From CAYYFX01 sp046330135 (GTDB lineage Bacteria > ARS69): a stretch of 64,000 bases of DNA. The position numbers and the translations under genes are program-made. Under the pieces are notes generated by a model. That model saw only the letters and a list, made by a program, of their open reading frames with translations, did not search any database and was not told the DNA's origin. This document shows, in pieces, positions 1-8,534 of this stretch; the first letter of the stretch is position 1, and each line of letters opens with the position of its first letter. The stretch is from NCBI GenBank assembly GCA_046330135.1, contig JAXLTI010000008.1, positions 186,001-250,000 of the forward strand, in the 5' to 3' direction.

Positions 1-58
1 CCGGCTGCCGCAGGAAAGGCGATTCCCCGCTCCAATGGGGCCGGGTATCCTTGGTGGC

Positions 59-538
59 ATGCGGCTCTCCAGACCCCTGATCCTCGCGATCGTCCCGCTC
101 GCGCTCGCCGCCTGCCGCGATGATCAGGCCACGCGCCCCGGCCTCGCCGCCTACAACCTGGACTCGAAGGGCCTCGCCCTCGACGGGTACAGCCCCGTCT
201 CCTACTTCGACCCCGGGAAGGCCGAGCGCGGGGACCCCGCGCACTCGCTGACCGTCCGCGGGATCACGTACCTCTTCACGAGCGCCGCGCAGGCGACCGC
301 CTTCGCCAAGGACCCGGAGCGCTACGAGCCGCAGTGCGGCGGCTGGTGCGCGTACGGCATGGCCGTGGGCATCCGGTGGAAGAGCGACCCCGAGAACTTC
401 AAGGTCATCGACGGGAAGCTCTTCCTCTTCTCGCGCACGAAGGACGCCGACGCGCGACGCCTCTGGGACCACGAAGAGGATCAGGCCGCGCTCGTCGATC
501 GCGCGGAGCGGTACTGGCGGTCGACGCTCTCGGATTAG
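59..538 (+). CDS. YHS domain lipoprotein
   Basis: A 159-aa exported protein. From ATG 59 it begins with a lipoprotein signal peptide ending in the lipobox LAAC (Cys about residue 19), so it is probably membrane-anchored outside the cytoplasm. The rest matches the small YHS family: a DGYSPVSYF start, a segment in which the residue string reads F-A-K-D-P-E-R-Y, then CGGWCAYGMA with two Cys, and a closing DGKLFLF block. YHS domains are thought to bind metals; the substrate here is unknown. An earlier in-frame ATG at 35 would put eight residues ahead of the signal peptide and is less likely. It is convergent with the multiheme cytochrome gene, 6 nt apart. Confidence 0.85.
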   Translation: MRLSRPLILAIVPLALAACRDDQATRPGLAAYNLDSKGLALDGYSPVSYFDPGKAERGDPAHSLTVRGITYLFTSAAQATAFAKDPERYEPQCGGWCAYGMAVGIRWKSDPENFKVIDGKLFLFSRTKDADARRLWDHEEDQAALVDRAERYWRSTLSD

Positions 539-544
539 TGAGCG

Positions 545-3397
545 CTACTGCCGGTAACCGAAGATCAGCGAGAAGACGATCAGCCCGATCAACGTGACGC
601 CGACGGCGAGGAACGTGAAGCCGAAGATGCGCACGAGGATCATCGTCGCGGGGGAGGGCCCCTGGGCGGTCATGCGCTTGCGCAGGTCGCCGCTGGCCTT
701 CATCTGCTCGTACTCGGCCGGCCGGTTCTCGCGGTACTCGCTGAGCGGCGCGAGGCCGGTGAACACCACGGTGTCCATCGGGAACGCTTCGGGCCGCAGG
801 TGCGTGTTGAAGAAGTGGATCGTGAAGATGAACCCCACCGCCAGCAGCGCTTCGTCCGAGTGGATGATCGTGGCCACGTTCAAGAGCCAACCGGGCAGGA
901 CGTGCGTGAAGAACTCGGGGAACCACAGCATGAGCCCCGACGCTCCGATGATGGCCACGCCCCAGAAGACCGCGAGATAGTCGAACTTCTCCCAGTACGT
1001 CCAGCGCCCGTACTCCGGGCGCGGCCCGCGCCCGAAGAACCACTTCATCGTGGCGACGAAGTCCGAGAGGTCCTTGCGATTGAACATCATCGAGTCGCGG
1101 CCGAGCAGCAGCTCCTTCCACGGGACACGGCGCTTCCGCTTGAGGACGATGAGCGTGGAAAGGTGGAACGTGAAGTACCCGAAAGTGATCGTGGCCGCGA
1201 TGCGGTGGATGATCCCGGCGCCCTTCACGCCGCCGAGCGCCTTCGCCAGGAACTCGGTCCACGGCAGCCCGGAGAAGCGGAGCATCATGCCGGTCGTGGC
1301 GAGGGAGAGGAAGCTCACGATCACGAAGAGGTGCGTGATGCGCTGCGGCAGGCTGAAGCGACGGATCCAGTAGCGCTCCGCCGTGGCGTTCTCGCTCACC
1401 GCGCGCTCGCGGCGATGGAACATCGAGCGGAAGGACCGCGGCAGCCAGAGCAGCGTGTGGGCGCCGAAGAAGCTGAACGTGCCCACCAGGAGGAACGTCA
1501 TCGACCAGTACGTGTAGAAGAGCGCCGGGTACTTCTTCGGATCGTGATGCGTGGCGTGCGTGAGGTAGCCGGTGAAGCGGCGCGTGGCGTCGCCGTGGCA
1601 CTTGCGGCAAGTCTCCACGATGTTCCGCACGCCCACGGACGCCTGCGGATCGGTGACGGCGAGGATCGCGTGCGCGCCGTGGCAATCCGAGCACTTCGCG
1701 GCGCGCAGGTAGCCCAGCTTGTACGCCTTGCCGTGCATCGTCTGGAGATACGTGGCGCCCAGCTCCTTGTGGCAGGAGCCGCACTGGACCGTCACCTGCA
1801 TCATGAACTGATCGCGCTCCACCTGCCCGATGGCGTGGGAGCTGTGGCAGTCCGCGCAGTTCGGGAGCCGCTCGCCCTTGCGCTGGCCGTCCGGCGAGAA
1901 GTGGATGCTCTTGATGTACTCCTTGTAGATGCCGCGATGGCACGACGCGCACGTGGCCGGCACGTTCAAGGCGTTCACCGTGGAGCGCGGATCGTCGTGC
2001 TTCAGGATCTCGTGCACGCCGTGGCAGTCGATGCACACCGCGCTCGGCAGGAGGCCCTTTTCGGTGAGCCCGCGCCCATGCACGCTCTTCGAGTAGTCCG
2101 CCACCGCGTGGGGCTGCGACAGCGTGGCCACCTTGGACGCGGCGCCGCCCTCGCGGTGGCACTGCCCGCAGAGCGCCGGCACCGCCGCGCGGTACGTGGG
2201 CGCCGTCTCGTCGGTGTGCTTCTGGACCGCGTGGTCGCCGTGGCACGTGGTGCACACGGGCGCTTCCTTGACGCCGCGAACGAAGGCCTGCCCGTGGCCG
2301 CTGGCGAAGTACTCCTTCGAGACCTGCGCGTGGCAGTTCGAGCAGTCCACCTTGCTCGCCGTCTCGCACGGGCGCATCCGGCGCGGATCCACGTCGATGT
2401 GGCACTTCACGCACGGCATGTTCGTGTGCACCGACGCGTCGAGCTTGCGGGCGTCCACGTACATGGACGCGGCCACGGTGTCGCCCGGGGCCATCGCCTT
2501 CTTCAGCGCCGGATTGTCGTGGCACTTGAGGCAGTCGCGGTTCGGCAGCGTGACCGCGAGCAGCTCCTTCCTCACCTTGTGGGGCAGATGGCAGCCCGTG
2601 CACGCCGGGACCGCGCCGGGCGATTGCTCCCACAGCGCGCCGCGGATGATCTTCTCGTGCACGTCCTCGATGCGGGCGTGGCACTTCATGCACGTCTTCG
2701 CCACGTTGCCGGGCGCGATGGACGCCGCCGGGTTCGTGTGCGGAAGGATGCGGTGGGACTGGTGGCAGTCCGTGCACGTGGCCGTGACGATGAGGCCCTT
2801 CTTGAAGAGACCCTCGCCGTGGATGCTCTCGCTGTAATTCTCGAGGATGTCCTTCTGCGGGATGTCGTAGGTGCGGGCCACCGGCGCGCCTTCCTTGTGG
2901 CAGCGGCCGCAGAGGAAGGGCACCTGCATCTTGTACGTGGGTGCCTTCGGGTCCTTCGGCGAGAGGATGTCGTGCTCGCCGTGGCACTCGGCGCAGTTCG
3001 GCGCGTAGGGCGCGTGCTGCGCCAGGCGCGTGCCATGGATGCCGATGTCGAAGTCGGTCTGGACGTCGTCGTGGCAGGAGCCGCACTTCACGGCGGCCAG
3101 GCCTTCCGGATGCGGGAGGTCGGCAGGGTTCGCGTCCGCGTGGCAGCCCGAGCAGTCGATCGACGCGTGGACGGACTTCGCGAACTTCGCGGCGTCCACG
3201 TACAGGGAGACCGTCCGCCCCGACCGATCCACGCTGAAGCTGGGATCCCCGTGGCACTCGAGGCAGGCGGCGTGATCGTCGGACGCGCGCGCCGGCGGCG
3301 CCGCGGCGAGCGCGGCGGCCAGGACGAGCCCGAGGGTTTGGATCACGCGCGCGGGCGAGCGGCGAGTCAGAGCCGGACCTCCCTGGCGGGGCGTCAA
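545..3397 (-). CDS. 19-heme cytochrome c fused to membrane cytochrome b (CbcL-like architecture)
   Basis: A 950-aa protein. An N-terminal signal peptide ends near residue 39. Residues 45-600 carry 19 CxxCH c-heme motifs, the first CLECH and the last CRKCH. Residues about 625-950 form roughly six membrane segments with histidines in helices (THLF, IIHR, FHLS, IIHSD, IHFF), as in b-type cytochromes of the formate dehydrogenase gamma / HydC group. The same order (periplasmic multiheme domain, then diheme b domain) is known from Geobacter CbcL, an inner-membrane quinol oxidoreductase. The inferred role is electron exchange between quinones and periplasmic or extracellular acceptors. Hemes 1-7 and 9-15 sit in recognisably repeated sequence, and hemes 16-19 resemble the last quarter of the repeat. 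No other electron-transfer gene is adjacent. Confidence 0.9.
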   Translation of the reverse strand: MTPRQGGPALTRRSPARVIQTLGLVLAAALAAAPPARASDDHAACLECHGDPSFSVDRSGRTVSLYVDAAKFAKSVHASIDCSGCHADANPADLPHPEGLAAVKCGSCHDDVQTDFDIGIHGTRLAQHAPYAPNCAECHGEHDILSPKDPKAPTYKMQVPFLCGRCHKEGAPVARTYDIPQKDILENYSESIHGEGLFKKGLIVTATCTDCHQSHRILPHTNPAASIAPGNVAKTCMKCHARIEDVHEKIIRGALWEQSPGAVPACTGCHLPHKVRKELLAVTLPNRDCLKCHDNPALKKAMAPGDTVAASMYVDARKLDASVHTNMPCVKCHIDVDPRRMRPCETASKVDCSNCHAQVSKEYFASGHGQAFVRGVKEAPVCTTCHGDHAVQKHTDETAPTYRAAVPALCGQCHREGGAASKVATLSQPHAVADYSKSVHGRGLTEKGLLPSAVCIDCHGVHEILKHDDPRSTVNALNVPATCASCHRGIYKEYIKSIHFSPDGQRKGERLPNCADCHSSHAIGQVERDQFMMQVTVQCGSCHKELGATYLQTMHGKAYKLGYLRAAKCSDCHGAHAILAVTDPQASVGVRNIVETCRKCHGDATRRFTGYLTHATHHDPKKYPALFYTYWSMTFLLVGTFSFFGAHTLLWLPRSFRSMFHRRERAVSENATAERYWIRRFSLPQRITHLFVIVSFLSLATTGMMLRFSGLPWTEFLAKALGGVKGAGIIHRIAATITFGYFTFHLSTLIVLKRKRRVPWKELLLGRDSMMFNRKDLSDFVATMKWFFGRGPRPEYGRWTYWEKFDYLAVFWGVAIIGASGLMLWFPEFFTHVLPGWLLNVATIIHSDEALLAVGFIFTIHFFNTHLRPEAFPMDTVVFTGLAPLSEYRENRPAEYEQMKASGDLRKRMTAQGPSPATMILVRIFGFTFLAVGVTLIGLIVFSLIFGYRQ

Positions 3398-3595
3398 GGA
3401 CCGCCAAGGTACACCGGATGCGACGGAAAAGGCAGAGGCTCCATTCCGGTTTCGGGCCGGCTCGGGGTCCGGCGGGCGGTGGAAACGCGCGCCCCGCCGT
3501 CATTTCCGAAGAAAGCCCGTGCAACGGCCCTCGCCACTCGCTAGATTCCCCGGCCAACCAGCAAGCGCCGCCGGCTGGTGCCGAGAGCAGCGGGA

Positions 3596-5779
3596 GTGAT
3601 CGGGAAACAGGTCGGTCCCTACGAGATTGTCGAGAAGCTCGGTGCGGGGGGAATGGGCGAGGTGTATCGCGCCCGGGACCCGCGGCTGGGCCGCGACGTC
3701 GCCGTGAAGTTCATCTCGCCCGGCGCGTCCGAGGACAAGGACCGGCTGCGCCGCTTCCTGGTAGAGGCGCGCACCGTCTCCGGTCTGAATCATCCGAACA
3801 TCGTCACCCTGCACGAGATCGGCGAGTCCGACAGCGGCCCCTACCTGGTGACGGAGTTCGTGGAAGGTCGCACCGTTCGCCGGATGCTGACCGCCGGCAC
3901 GATCCTGCCCGCGGACGCGCTCGACGTGGCCATCCAGGCGGCGCGCGGGCTCCAGAAAGCCCACGACGCCGGCATCGTCCATCGCGACATCAAGCCCGAG
4001 AACCTCATGATGACGCCGGACGGCTTCGTGAAGGTCCTCGACTTCGGTCTCGCGAAGCTGGCCAGCACCAGCGACGCCACCGCCATGGGATCGCTCGACC
4101 AGGGCCTGACCGCTCCCGGGATCATCGTCGGGACGCCGGCCTACGCCGCGCCCGAGCAGCTCCAGGGTCAGCCGGTGGACGCGCGCACGGACGTCTTCGC
4201 GCTCGGCGTGGTCCTCTACGAGATGCTCGCCGGCGCGAATCCCTTCCGCCGCGAGAGCGCCATCGGAACGCTGAACGCCATCCTGAACGAGGTGCCGCCG
4301 CCCCTGGACACGAAGGCGCGCGGCATTCCCGACGGGCTGGCGGAGATCGTCGCGAAGGCGACCGCGAAGTCACCCGATGCGCGTTACGCCAGCGCGCGCG
4401 AGTTCGAGTCGGCGCTCGCGATCGTGCGTGCGCAGCTGACCACCGGCGAGTGGGCCGCCGCAGCCCCGAAGAAGCGGTCGGCGTCGTTCGGCCGTATCGG
4501 CGGCGGCGTCGCCGTGGCGGCGGGCGCGCTGCTCCTCTTCTTCCTCTTCCGCGGGCTCTTCCAACCGGGCGGCCACGCGGGTCGTCCGGGCCCGGCCGGT
4601 GAGAGCGCCGGCACCCCGTCCATCCCCATCCCGCCGTCTCCCGCGATCGCCCTGCCGGAAGGCGACATCGGCGTGGCGGTCCTGCCCGTGGAGGATCGCA
4701 CGGGCGATCCCATGCTGCGAGACGCCAAGATCGGACACGTGCTGGCCGACGCGCTGGTGCAGGTGCTGAGCGACCTGCGCGGCATCTACGCGATCTCGCC
4801 GTACCGGATCGAGGCGATCGCGCGCTCGCTCGGGCGCTCGGCCGACGACACGGAGACCGACCCCGGCCTCGCGCGGCAGGTGGCCGCTACCGCCGGCGCG
4901 GGGGCGCTGCTTTCGGGAACGCTCTCGAAGATCGGCGAAAGCTACGTGCTGGATGCGCGGCTCGTGGAGATCCCGTCCGAGCGCGTGCTGGAGACGATGC
5001 AGGCGCGCGCGACGAAGCCGGACGACCTGCTGGACGAGGTCACCGGCCGCGTGGCCGAGCAGCTGCGGCGGAAGTACGCCGCGGGGGCCGGGTCGGAGAC
5101 CGGCGGGACCGCCGTGCCCGCGAGCGCGTCGACCGCGGACGGCGAGAAGGAGGGCGGCGGCGTGCCGGCCGCGTCGCGCGTGGCCACCCGCTCCCTCGAC
5201 GCCTACGCCCACTACATCCGCGGCAGCGACCTCGTCTCGGAGGGGGACTGGGAGAACGCGGTCGGCGAGCTGCAGAAGGCGGTGGACGCGGACCCCGGGA
5301 TGGCGCTGGCCTGGTCCCAGCTGGCCTGCGCGTTCTCCTTCTCCGGAGACGACACCCGCGCGCGCGCCGCGCACCTGAAGGCGGCCGAGCACAAGGACCG
5401 CTTGAACGAGATGGAGAAGCGGTGGGTGGACCTGGACGGGCTCTGGGTGGAGGGCGGAGGCGGGAAGGCCTACCTCGACGGATTGGCGAAGTACATGAAG
5501 GACTTCCCCGACGACCGGGACTCCTACTTCTACGCCGGGCTCGCGGAGGAGTACCTCAACGGGGATTGCGCCAAGGCCCTCGATTGGTACGAGAAGGCCT
5601 TCGCGATCGTCCCGGCGTACTACCCGGTGACGAAGGCCACGGTGGACTGCTTGCTCAACCTCGGACGGAAGGAGGACGCCATTCACGCCCTGGAACGCTT
5701 CGTCGGTCTCCCCTACGCGGCGGCCACATCCAAACAGAAGGCGACCTGGCGCCTTCAAGAGATCCGGAGGCGCTCGTGA
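3596..5779 (+). CDS. Ser/Thr protein kinase with FlgO/TolB-N-like and TPR domains
   Basis: A PknB-type (Hanks) kinase of 727 aa. The catalytic domain shows the glycine loop GAGGMGEVY, the VAVKF lysine, HRDIKPEN (about residue 129), DFGLAKL (about 149) and a YAAPEQ segment. One membrane helix (about 300-322) follows. The extracytoplasmic part starts GVAVLPVEDRTGD, as in TolB-N/FlgO/CsgG-like domains that often follow such kinases, and it ends in TPR-like helical repeats. I chose GTG 3596 because the second kinase of the window begins the same way (GTG ATC GG). A GTG at 3578 would add six residues. It is divergent from the cytochrome gene, with 198 nt between them. The kinase substrate cannot be read from the sequence. 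Confidence 0.9.
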   Translation: MIGKQVGPYEIVEKLGAGGMGEVYRARDPRLGRDVAVKFISPGASEDKDRLRRFLVEARTVSGLNHPNIVTLHEIGESDSGPYLVTEFVEGRTVRRMLTAGTILPADALDVAIQAARGLQKAHDAGIVHRDIKPENLMMTPDGFVKVLDFGLAKLASTSDATAMGSLDQGLTAPGIIVGTPAYAAPEQLQGQPVDARTDVFALGVVLYEMLAGANPFRRESAIGTLNAILNEVPPPLDTKARGIPDGLAEIVAKATAKSPDARYASAREFESALAIVRAQLTTGEWAAAAPKKRSASFGRIGGGVAVAAGALLLFFLFRGLFQPGGHAGRPGPAGESAGTPSIPIPPSPAIALPEGDIGVAVLPVEDRTGDPMLRDAKIGHVLADALVQVLSDLRGIYAISPYRIEAIARSLGRSADDTETDPGLARQVAATAGAGALLSGTLSKIGESYVLDARLVEIPSERVLETMQARATKPDDLLDEVTGRVAEQLRRKYAAGAGSETGGTAVPASASTADGEKEGGGVPAASRVATRSLDAYAHYIRGSDLVSEGDWENAVGELQKAVDADPGMALAWSQLACAFSFSGDDTRARAAHLKAAEHKDRLNEMEKRWVDLDGLWVEGGGGKAYLDGLAKYMKDFPDDRDSYFYAGLAEEYLNGDCAKALDWYEKAFAIVPAYYPVTKATVDCLLNLGRKEDAIHALERFVGLPYAAATSKQKATWRLQEIRRRS

Positions 5780-5907
5780 GCAGCTCCCCGTCCCCCGCCC
5801 CGCGGAAGCGACCCGCGCGCGAGTTCGATTCCACTGGCCACCCGCAGGCCGAGTGGGATAATCCGACCCCGTCGGTGGTCCCTTCGGACCGATCCCACGG
5901 GAGGAGC

Positions 5908-6402
5908 ATGAGCGCGGAGCTCGTGGTGGCCGAGTGCGATGTGGGTCGCGGCGTGTTCGCCAGCCGCGCCTTCCGCACCGGCGAGCGCATCCTGACGTTC
6001 GTCGGCGAGTCCTACGATCGCAAGCACCCGATGCACGGCACGCCGCAGGGCGCGAACCTCCTGCAGGTCGGTCGCGAGCGGTACATCCTTCCGGAGCCCG
6101 TCGGCCTCTTCGTCAACCACTCCTGCAATCCGAACGCCGGTCTGAGGGGAACGCGCACCCTCGTGGCCATCCGCGACATCGCCGAGGGCGAAGAGATCCG
6201 CTTCGACTACTCGACCAACATGGACGAGGACCTCTGGACCATGGCGTGCGCGTGCCACGAGCCCGGGTGCCGCGGGTTGATCGGGGACTTCAAGCACCTG
6301 CCGGAAGACGTGCGGGCGCGCTACATCGCGCTGGGGATCGTGCCGGGGTTCATCGTCGAGCGCTACGGGGCGAACGGGAAGAACGGGAACGGGCACCCGT
6401 AG
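5908..6402 (+). CDS. SET domain protein (putative lysine methyltransferase)
   Basis: A 164-aa stand-alone SET protein. It shows the SET start GRGVFASRAF, the cofactor/active-site motif NHSCNPN, GEEIRFDYS, and a post-SET-like cysteine cluster (CACHEPGC) near the C-terminus. SET enzymes transfer methyl from S-adenosylmethionine to protein lysines. Bacterial members exist, but few have known substrates. ATG 5908 has a strong GGAGGAG ribosome site 6-7 nt upstream. The open frame extends back to a GTG at 5776 that overlaps the kinase stop, so a 208-aa form translationally coupled to the kinase cannot be excluded, but that extra stretch is low-complexity. No signal peptide, so a cytoplasmic role is expected. 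Confidence 0.85.
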   Translation: MSAELVVAECDVGRGVFASRAFRTGERILTFVGESYDRKHPMHGTPQGANLLQVGRERYILPEPVGLFVNHSCNPNAGLRGTRTLVAIRDIAEGEEIRFDYSTNMDEDLWTMACACHEPGCRGLIGDFKHLPEDVRARYIALGIVPGFIVERYGANGKNGNGHP

Positions 6403-6576
6403 CGCTGCAAGGCGGCCTCGGTCCAAGCCCGGGTTCGAAGCGCCTTCTCTTCCGTGCCCGAAACCGGCGTTGTTCGGCTCCACGGACTCCCATTCGCGAC
6501 ACCGCGCCGATTTTGACCGGTGGACGGAGATTCTGCGGAGACAGCCCTCTCGCCCAATCCGGAGACGGATTCGCTC

Positions 6577-7203
6577 TCAGCGCGGATGCCCAGATCCCGC
6601 TTCCCCAGCTCGCTTGCGCGCGAGGAGCGCCTTCGGCCCGCCCTGATACCCCAGGGCCTTCAGGTCTCGGTAGTACACATGAAGCGTCGCGCTGCTCGCC
6701 TGCCCTCCGAGAAGTGCAAGCTCCTCGCTCGTGAACCCCACCTTGAGCGGGCTCGACGGCAACAGGATGAACCCGTTCTCGCCGAGATCACCCTCCGACA
6801 TCGCGCGCACCACGTCGGTGACGTCGGCGGTGAGCATGCCGCCCGAGGTCCCGGCCGGCACAACCGCCGAGTTCGCCAAGGTCATCTCGCGATCGCCCCC
6901 GGGCGTGGTCCACGGGCTCGTCCACGTTGCGCCCGCGCTCCAACTTCTCGTGAGCGCGTCCACCTCGATCTCGAGATCCGAGCCGACGCTTCCCGTCCCA
7001 AGCGGAATCGACAGCGTCGCGTTCGTCACCCACTGACCCTGAAGTGGGGAGACGCTGGGGAAGCCCAGCAGGAGCCTCCCCTGTCCCATCGTCGCACTGA
7101 TCGTCGCCGTCGTGCTCGTGTTGAGCGCGATCTCCTCTGCCCTCGCAAGCCCCGCGAGGGCTCCGAGCAGCACGAGCGCCGCTCCCATCGTCGTCGCTCT
7201 CAT
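6577..7203 (-). CDS. secreted DNRLRE-domain-like protein
   Basis: A 208-aa protein with an N-terminal signal peptide (MRATTMGAALVLLGAL to LARA). The body resembles DNRLRE domains, extracellular beta-sandwich modules: repeated short strands, an SW-x-A-x-ATW motif followed by a T-P-x-GD segment, a VTDVVRAM helix-like stretch, and a closing ATLHVYYRDL strand. ATG 7203 is preceded by a GGAGGA site. It lies 26 nt downstream of the beta-helix gene on the same strand and probably shares its transcript. Function is unknown; a structural or surface role is likely. It lacks both of the C-terminal tails seen on other secreted proteins of this window. Confidence 0.75.
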   Translation of the reverse strand: MRATTMGAALVLLGALAGLARAEEIALNTSTTATISATMGQGRLLLGFPSVSPLQGQWVTNATLSIPLGTGSVGSDLEIEVDALTRSWSAGATWTSPWTTPGGDREMTLANSAVVPAGTSGGMLTADVTDVVRAMSEGDLGENGFILLPSSPLKVGFTSEELALLGGQASSATLHVYYRDLKALGYQGGPKALLARKRAGEAGSGHPR

Positions 7204-7229
7204 GTCCGTGTCCTCCGCCGCTTCCGCGG

Positions 7230-8525
7230 CTAGCGGAACAAGCTCTTCACTCGGCCCCAGGATCTCGGCTCGACCGAGACCGGGCCGCAGTTCACGTCGA
7301 AGGTGCCGATCAACCCGCAGCCGTTCGAGTTCGCCGGGGCTGCGGGAGAGGCGGCCTGAAGATGGAAGTCGAGAGTGACCGGATCGCAGAAGAGTGGATC
7401 CGCGTGGATGTCCGTCGCACCGGGCACCCAACCTCCGTAGCCGTCGCCGGCTGAGTTGGCCCAATAGACATTGCACCCGCTCTGAGGATTCGGCGTCGGC
7501 CCCGCGACCGCGCCGCGCCGACCCGTCGAGTAGGCGAAGATGTTGTTCGCGGTGCCCTGGTCGGGTCCGTCCACGAACAGGGCCCCCCCCTCGGTGCCCG
7601 CGTAACAACCGTAGAACGTGTTGTTCTCGACGCGCACCTGCGAGGTCCCGATGTGGGCACCGCCACCGCCGCCCGCACTATCGAAGGCGAACGTGCAGAA
7701 GCGGACGCTCCCTGTGCACCTTCCGAGGTCCAGCCCGCCTCCAGGGCCGTTCGTGCCACCCGAGATTGAGTTCCGAAGGAACAGGCACCGCTCGATGTCC
7801 AAGAACGGTGCGTCGCCGAGAAGTGCCCCCCGTTGCGTGTGGTCCTGGAACACGCAGTCCTGCAGCGTCACTACCATCCCGTTGCCCCAGCCTTGGTCTA
7901 GTCGGACCGAAAGACCCGGGCCACGGTTGTGCTCGAAGGTGCAGCCGATGCACGTGATGTTGTAGTCGAAGCCGAAGACAGCGCCCGCGAGAGGTGGCGC
8001 CTGGTTCCAGTCGTTGCCCGAGACCACGCAGTTCACCAGAGTCAGATCGCCATTCCGGATGACGATGCCAGGCAAGCCGTTGTCTTGGATCCGACACCCA
8101 TCCAGCTCGAGGAAGTTCGATCCCCCCGTCGCGACTCCCTCCCCCCCACCCGTGATCGTGAAACCCACCACGCGCGCCGGCACGCTCCCGGGCGACGCGT
8201 GGATGACCGTCGCTACCGCGTGCGTCACCTGCGCGCCACCGTCGAGCACGGTAGACCCCGCACCGGTGGTACCCAGTACCGTGACGCCCGGCTTGAGGAC
8301 CATCGCCACCTGAAGCGTGAGCGCCTGCCCCAAGTAGACGATGGTCCGCACAGCCGTATCTCGCCACATTCCGGAGCCCACGAGCACCGAGTCCCCCGCT
8401 GCGGCAGCGTCGACCCCCGCCAGCACGCTCGGATAGTCCTCAGGAACTCGCAGGACCGCTGCCGGGACTCGGCTCGGCCACGCCAGCGCCACCACCACCG
8501 CGAAGATGATCGGGTACACTCGCAT
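7230..8525 (-). CDS. secreted right-handed beta-helix protein with short C-terminal tag
   Basis: A 431-aa exported protein. The signal peptide ends about residue 22 (RVPAA). It is followed by an RVPEDYPSVLAGVDAA segment typical of the start of pectate-lyase-like beta-helix proteins, then many Asn- and Gly-rich strands (GFTITGG, ISGGTNGPGGG, ENNTFYGC) that form a parallel beta-helix. No catalytic residues can be assigned. The last residues read SWGRVKSLFR, nearly the same as the end of the unrelated protein at 50985 (see findings). The start is firm: the upstream gene's TAG stop lies inside the AGTAGGAG ribosome site, 10 nt away. Likely cell-surface or secreted. Confidence 0.85.
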   Translation of the reverse strand: MRVYPIIFAVVVALAWPSRVPAAVLRVPEDYPSVLAGVDAAAAGDSVLVGSGMWRDTAVRTIVYLGQALTLQVAMVLKPGVTVLGTTGAGSTVLDGGAQVTHAVATVIHASPGSVPARVVGFTITGGGEGVATGGSNFLELDGCRIQDNGLPGIVIRNGDLTLVNCVVSGNDWNQAPPLAGAVFGFDYNITCIGCTFEHNRGPGLSVRLDQGWGNGMVVTLQDCVFQDHTQRGALLGDAPFLDIERCLFLRNSISGGTNGPGGGLDLGRCTGSVRFCTFAFDSAGGGGGAHIGTSQVRVENNTFYGCYAGTEGGALFVDGPDQGTANNIFAYSTGRRGAVAGPTPNPQSGCNVYWANSAGDGYGGWVPGATDIHADPLFCDPVTLDFHLQAASPAAPANSNGCGLIGTFDVNCGPVSVEPRSWGRVKSLFR

Positions 8526-8534
8526 GGCGCGCTC

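Noticed and set aside
800..3544. A 914-codon open frame on the plus strand opposite the multiheme cytochrome
   Set aside because: It is an antisense shadow: composition dominated by Arg, Val, Ala and His with no motif, while the minus strand shows 19 heme motifs.
6430..6470. tRNA-like GGTTCGAA sequence
   Set aside because: The flanking bases do not form a T-arm stem and no acceptor, D or anticodon arm can be drawn.
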